This document shows, one piece after another, positions 60,598 through 64,000 of a stretch of 64,000 nucleotides of DNA. The notes under the pieces are model-generated. The model was not told the DNA's origin. It searched no databases and saw nothing but the letters and a program-made list of their open reading frames with translations. Every line of letters begins with the position of its first letter. Positions within the stretch are counted from its first letter, which is position 1. This stretch comes from Saccopteryx bilineata (Eukaryota; Chordata; Mammalia; Chiroptera; Emballonuridae). Both the position numbers and the translations under genes were made by a program. Location of the stretch: NCBI RefSeq assembly GCF_036850765.1, contig NC_089493.1, positions 269,369,034 to 269,433,033 of the forward strand, written 5' to 3'.

Positions 60598-61194
60598 CAG
60601 TGTGTCCATAAAGGCCTGGTGCACTTTTGACCGGTCACAGGGAAGCAACAAAAGACGATAGAAATGTGAAATCTGCACCAAATAAAAGGAAAACTCTCCC
60701 AGTTTCATACCTATTCAGTGCAGTTCGATGTGGGCTCACGCACAGATTTTTTAGGGCTCCTTAGGTAGCTGTCCCGTATAGCCTCTACAGACTCGTCACT
60801 GACTGATGGCCTACCAGAACAGGGTTTCTCTACCAAACTGCCGGTTTCCTTCAACTGCTTATCCCACCGAGTAATGTTATTCCTATGTGGCGGCGCTTCG
60901 TTATATACGTGCCGATATTCACGTTGCACTTTGGTCACAGATTCGAATTTAGCGGGCCACAGAACACACTGAACTTTCCTCTGTACCGTCCACATCTCGA
61001 CTGGCATGGCTGTGGGCTGCTCCACTGTATACACGGTGTTATGTCATCATCTGCGCATGCGCACATGCTGCCACATCATCCTACAGAAACTGGGAGGGTT
61101 TTCCTTTTATTTGGTGCAGATTTCACATTTCTATCGTCTTTTGTTGCTTTATTGTGACCGGTCAAAAGTACACCATGACTTTATGGACACACTG
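60598..61194 (-). mobile_element. Mariner/Tc1-type DNA transposon, 597 bp, internally deleted
   Basis: Terminal inverted repeats of 109 bp (60598-60706 and 61086-61194) start CAGTGTGTCCATAAAG and differ at only 7 positions by my count. The element is flanked by the TA duplication typical of this superfamily (60596-60597, 61195-61196). Between the repeats is the front end of a transposase gene on the minus strand. A full mariner-type element would be about 1.2-1.4 kb or more, so the catalytic part has been lost. Such a copy could only have moved with transposase supplied from elsewhere. Confidence 0.93.
60711..61034 (-). pseudogene. Truncated mariner-type transposase N-terminus (DNA-binding part)
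   Basis: A 107-codon frame without internal stops. Residues near 17-75 (FESVTKVQREYRHVYNEAPP, HRNNITRW, LKETGSLVEK) and GRPSVSDESVEAIRDSYLRS, SPKKSVRE fit the paired helix-turn-helix plus GRP linker that binds the terminal repeats in mariner-type transposases. This variant resembles the N-terminal domain abundant in arthropod elements (DUF4817-like, from memory). The frame ends in unrelated residues (TSNCTE) where the internal deletion removed the DDE/D catalytic domain. The first in-frame ATG may not be the original start; a second Met 11 residues later is equally plausible. No function expected for the host. Confidence 0.82.
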
Positions 61195-61265
61195 TATTAT
61201 TCTATCAGGGGTGGAGGACATACTGTGAATGATAAGCAAATACATAATATTTGGGGTGGTGATGG

Positions 61266-61500
61266 CTTTATTATTATTATTATTATTGAGAGGCAGGGAG
61301 GCAGAGAGGCAGAGAGACAGACTCCCACATGCGTCCTGATGGGGATCGATTGGGCAAGCCCCCTACAGGGCGATGTTCTGCCCATCTAGGGCTATTGCTC
61401 CATTGTTTGGCAACCAAGGTATGCTAGCACCTGAGGCGAGGCCATGGAGACATCCTCAGTGCCCGGAGCCAACTTGCTTCAACTGAGCCATGGCTGCAGG

Positions 61501-61547
<47 letters not shown>

Positions 61548-61713
61548 GGAGAGAGAGAGAGAAGAAGAGAGAGAGAGAGAAGGAGAGAGAAGGGGGGGAT
61601 GGAAAAGTAGTTGGTTGTTTCTCCTGTGTGCCCTGACTGAGAATCGAACCTGGGACTTCCACACGCCAGGCTGCTGCTGCACCGCTGCACCGCTGAGCCA
61701 GCTGGCCAGGGCC
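61266..61713 (-). mobile_element. Bat tRNA-SINE with large GA expansion
   Basis: Minus strand: ATT microsatellite tail at the left (61269-61287), GAGGCAGGGAGGCAGAGAG, body, then a (GA)n expansion (about 61500-61590), and the head complement at the right (GAATCGAACCTGGGACTTCC, CTGAGCCAGCTGGCCAGGGC). A small CACCGCTG duplication is present in the head (61680-61695). Confidence 0.88.
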
Positions 61714-62489
61714 ATGACAGGTTTTAAAAGTAGGTATGATAGTGGGATCTAATGTATATGCATATGTGCAATTTTTTTTTATTTTTGTTTTTGCTTTTCA
61801 AGTTTATTGGATCATCTTGACACAAACTCATGACACCAGTGTGAGATGTCTCTTTCTCCTTTAGCATGTGTGTGATTTTATAGAGGTTCTCTTAGGTGAG
61901 GCCTCTCTGCAGGTGATGGTTGAGCAGAACCCTGAAGGAACTAAGGAATCAGAATGTGGTTGACCAGGGCAGAGTCTTCAAGGAAGGGAAGAGCACGTGT
62001 GAAGGCTTTGAGGAAGAAGTGACTTGGTGTGTGAGTGACCGTCCCTCGTTCCTCCCAGGCCATGATGGATAGAATAGACCTATCCAGCTATCCAGTGAGG
62101 AGGAGAGGGCAAAGGTGGGCGATGGCCTGGAGGGACTTTTTTAAACCCCAGCAATTTGAGAAATCTAAAAATAGCTGAAAACAACTCTCCAAGTCCCTTA
62201 CTTTGCAACAGAAAAAGTCTTTGAATTTCCCCAAGATCACCTGGCTGGTGGTAAAACAAGACTTGATCTAGGACTTACGTGTTACGTTCTTGAATGAGAG
62301 CTCCCCACTGTAGCTCGCTGCCACCATTCCAGGCCTTTGGAGACAGAAGATTTGTTTCTCCTTTCCTGTTTATGGGTATAGTTCTCCCAGAAGATGTGCT
62401 TCAAGCATATACAGAATTCCAGTGCTCAGTAACCACAAATTGGGAACTAGCTTCATTTTCAGTGCCGTAATCTACCACCATTTGGTAAT

Positions 62490-62765
62490 AATTTTAATGA
62501 CGAGCACAACAGCAGCAACGGTGATAATGGCTAACATTCACCAAGGCTCATTGCGTGTGATAGCCACTGTACTCAGAGCATTGTCACATTTAGCCCTCAT
62601 GACAGCCTTGTTAAGTAGGTAACATTACCACTCTCATTTTAGACATGAGGAAACTGAGGTTCAGAGAACTTAAATAGTTTTTCCTGTGGTCATGTAGCTA
62701 GAAAGTTCTTGAGCCAGGATTTGAGCCCGGACTGTCTGGCTTCAGGGCCTGCGCTGCCTCCTGGA
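62490..62765 (-). repeat. MIR (antisense), long copy
   Basis: GTGATAGCCACTGTACTCAG, CACATTTAGCCCTCATGACA, TTTTAGACATGAGGAAACTG, AGGTTCAGAGAACTTAAATA, AGCCAGGATTTGAGCCCGGA and GTCTGGCTTCAGGGCCTGCG are colinear with antisense MIR. Confidence 0.9.
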
Positions 62766-63414
62766 TGAAGAGGGGTAGGAAGGGCTTGTTTCTGGATAAG
62801 CTTTCATTGCAGGATGCTCTCCCCACCTCCATTTTAAGGCGGTTCTAGAGCTAGGCCTTGGGAGTCATATTGTCTTGTTATAACCCACTTCTGTGGTGGA
62901 TTGTAGAACGGTTTTCACAGACAGCCTGGCTCGAGATGCATTGCTGGTTAAACAGATGCCTTTTGGTCTTTCCAAACTAAGTTTGACTGGAGCATTTTTC
63001 GAGACCTGCACTGTAAAGTGTGGTAAAATTCAGGCCGGTGTTTTCAAGTCAGCAGACCCTGTTAAGTTGGTCTTGCTATTTGCCCCCCCCCGCCCCCGGT
63101 GCAGTAGAAGCCCCGCATGGTAGCAGTCAGTGGCTAGGCTCCTTGGGAACGTGTAACCATCTTTTTACCATTGTGCTTTTGAGGACCGATATATATGACG
63201 AGCCGGCCTTGAAATGCGTTTGTGTAAAACTGTGTGTATATAGGACGATGAAATATTTCGTAAACACGGGATAGTATAAAACAGAACATGACCAACACCC
63301 GTGGACCCACCTCTGGCTGAACAAACCGTAGCACTTCACCATACTTTTCTTAAAACGGGGGGCTATTTTTAGTGTGTACTATCTGAAGAGGAAGCGAGCC
63401 AACTGTAAGCTCTA

Positions 63415-63560
63415 GAGCAGGGGATTCTCAAAGTTGGCCGCACAGAAGAACCTCTGGGGAGCTTCAGAAAAGTCCCCCTGCCCAAGGGAGGGTGGAGGAA
63501 GCCCCCACCCCAACCATCAGAACTTTCAGAAGCTCCCCAGGGGGTTCTGTTGTGCAGTCA
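63415..63560 (+). repeat. MER5-like hAT fragment
   Basis: 'gcaggggattctcaaagttggc' and 'agaagaacctctggggagct' resemble the start of a MER5-type element. The later part is a partial inverted copy (GAAGCTCCCCAGGGGGTTCT). The rest to 64000 has no recognised gene. Confidence 0.5.
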
Positions 63561-64000
63561 GGGCACATAGACCCTCTGTCTGGAGGAGGGTGTGTCGGTT
63601 TTTTTCAGATACCCAGCCAAGCCATGTAATTAGTGAGCTGTACTCCCAGCCTTTATTTTTCATTTTCTCTGTTAGCATTTTCTGTGGTCTGCTCTGCAAG
63701 GGGCTGAAGGGTAATGTCCCTGGGCGCCTCTCTCCTGATGGCTATGTCTTCCTCCCCACCCCCACTGAGACAGACCTGAGATACTTTTACCTACTGTTTT
63801 GCTGCAGAGTATTTTGGAGACCAGGAATGAGGCATTAGAAAGGGGACCGAGAACTGTTGAAAGTGTTTGGGATGAGCTGAAGGTTATTATAAAATTATCT
63901 CAGAAGTCAGTGGGAACGCAGAGGGTTCATTTTGAAACCCTAGAGTCGCATGAATCTGGAAGGCTCTGAGCTGTTAGATGGCAGTTGAAGGCCTTTTGGC

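Larger units (their letters stand above)
60505..61260 (+). repeat. L2-like repeat split by the mariner element
   Basis: TCATTCAAGAAATATTTACC, CTATGTGCGAGGTACAGAGG and TTTGTTGGAGTTTATA precede the mariner. TATTCTATCAGGGGTGGAGG, GACATACTG and TGATAAGCAAATACATAAT directly after it continue the same repeat consensus. The older repeat therefore dates the mariner as later. Confidence 0.6.

Noticed and set aside
61424..61752. Several frames rich in Ser-Leu or Arg-Glu
   Set aside because: Translations of the (GA)n expansion inside a SINE.

Overview
This window reads as mammalian nuclear DNA, most likely from a bat. Evidence for a bat: at least 17 tRNA-derived SINE copies of the bat 'GCCCTGGCCGG...' and 'GCCTGACC...' types, several cut-and-paste DNA transposons with crisp target-site duplications, and ordinary old mammalian repeats (MIR, L2-like, MER5-like, L1). 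The long SINE with the head GGCCCTGGCCGGTTGGCTCA and the tail GAAGCTGGAAACGGGGAGAG is one I associate with horseshoe-bat-type genomes. That lineage assignment is inference from memory and was not searched.

Only one real protein-coding piece is recognisable: exon 1 of AUTS2 (44828-45136, plus strand, 103 codons, phase-0 donor GTAAGG). It sits in a large CpG island (about 42.55-45.35 kb) that holds the promoter and 5' UTR. Everything downstream to 64000 is the beginning of AUTS2 intron 1, and the 42 kb upstream is gene-desert flank.

Layout. 1-12 kb: dense repeats, including a hAT MITE broken by a SINE (3920-4636), a second hAT MITE (6125-6315), and a decayed ADP/ATP translocase retrocopy (9355-10690, minus). 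12-25.6 kb: mostly unassigned sequence with SINEs and a 3' L1 fragment (20.83-21.89 kb). 25.6-42 kb: AT-rich and L1-rich, with a tiny SPIN-like hAT MITE with a perfect 8-bp duplication (26957-27073), a recent 5'-truncated L1, and candidate conserved noncoding blocks. 42.5-45.4 kb: CpG island, 5' UTR and AUTS2 exon 1. 45.1-64 kb: intron 1, with microsatellites, candidate conserved noncoding DNA around 55 kb, and a 597-bp mariner-type transposon (60598-61194). The mariner has 109-bp inverted repeats and a truncated transposase N-terminus and lies inside an older L2-like repeat.

No tRNA or rRNA gene, CRISPR array, operon or other multi-gene system is present. The most interesting material is the set of DNA transposons, which are candidates for horizontal transfer, and the regulatory architecture of the AUTS2 promoter. 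Repeat family names rest on recognition by eye, and boundaries without a stated target-site duplication are approximate.
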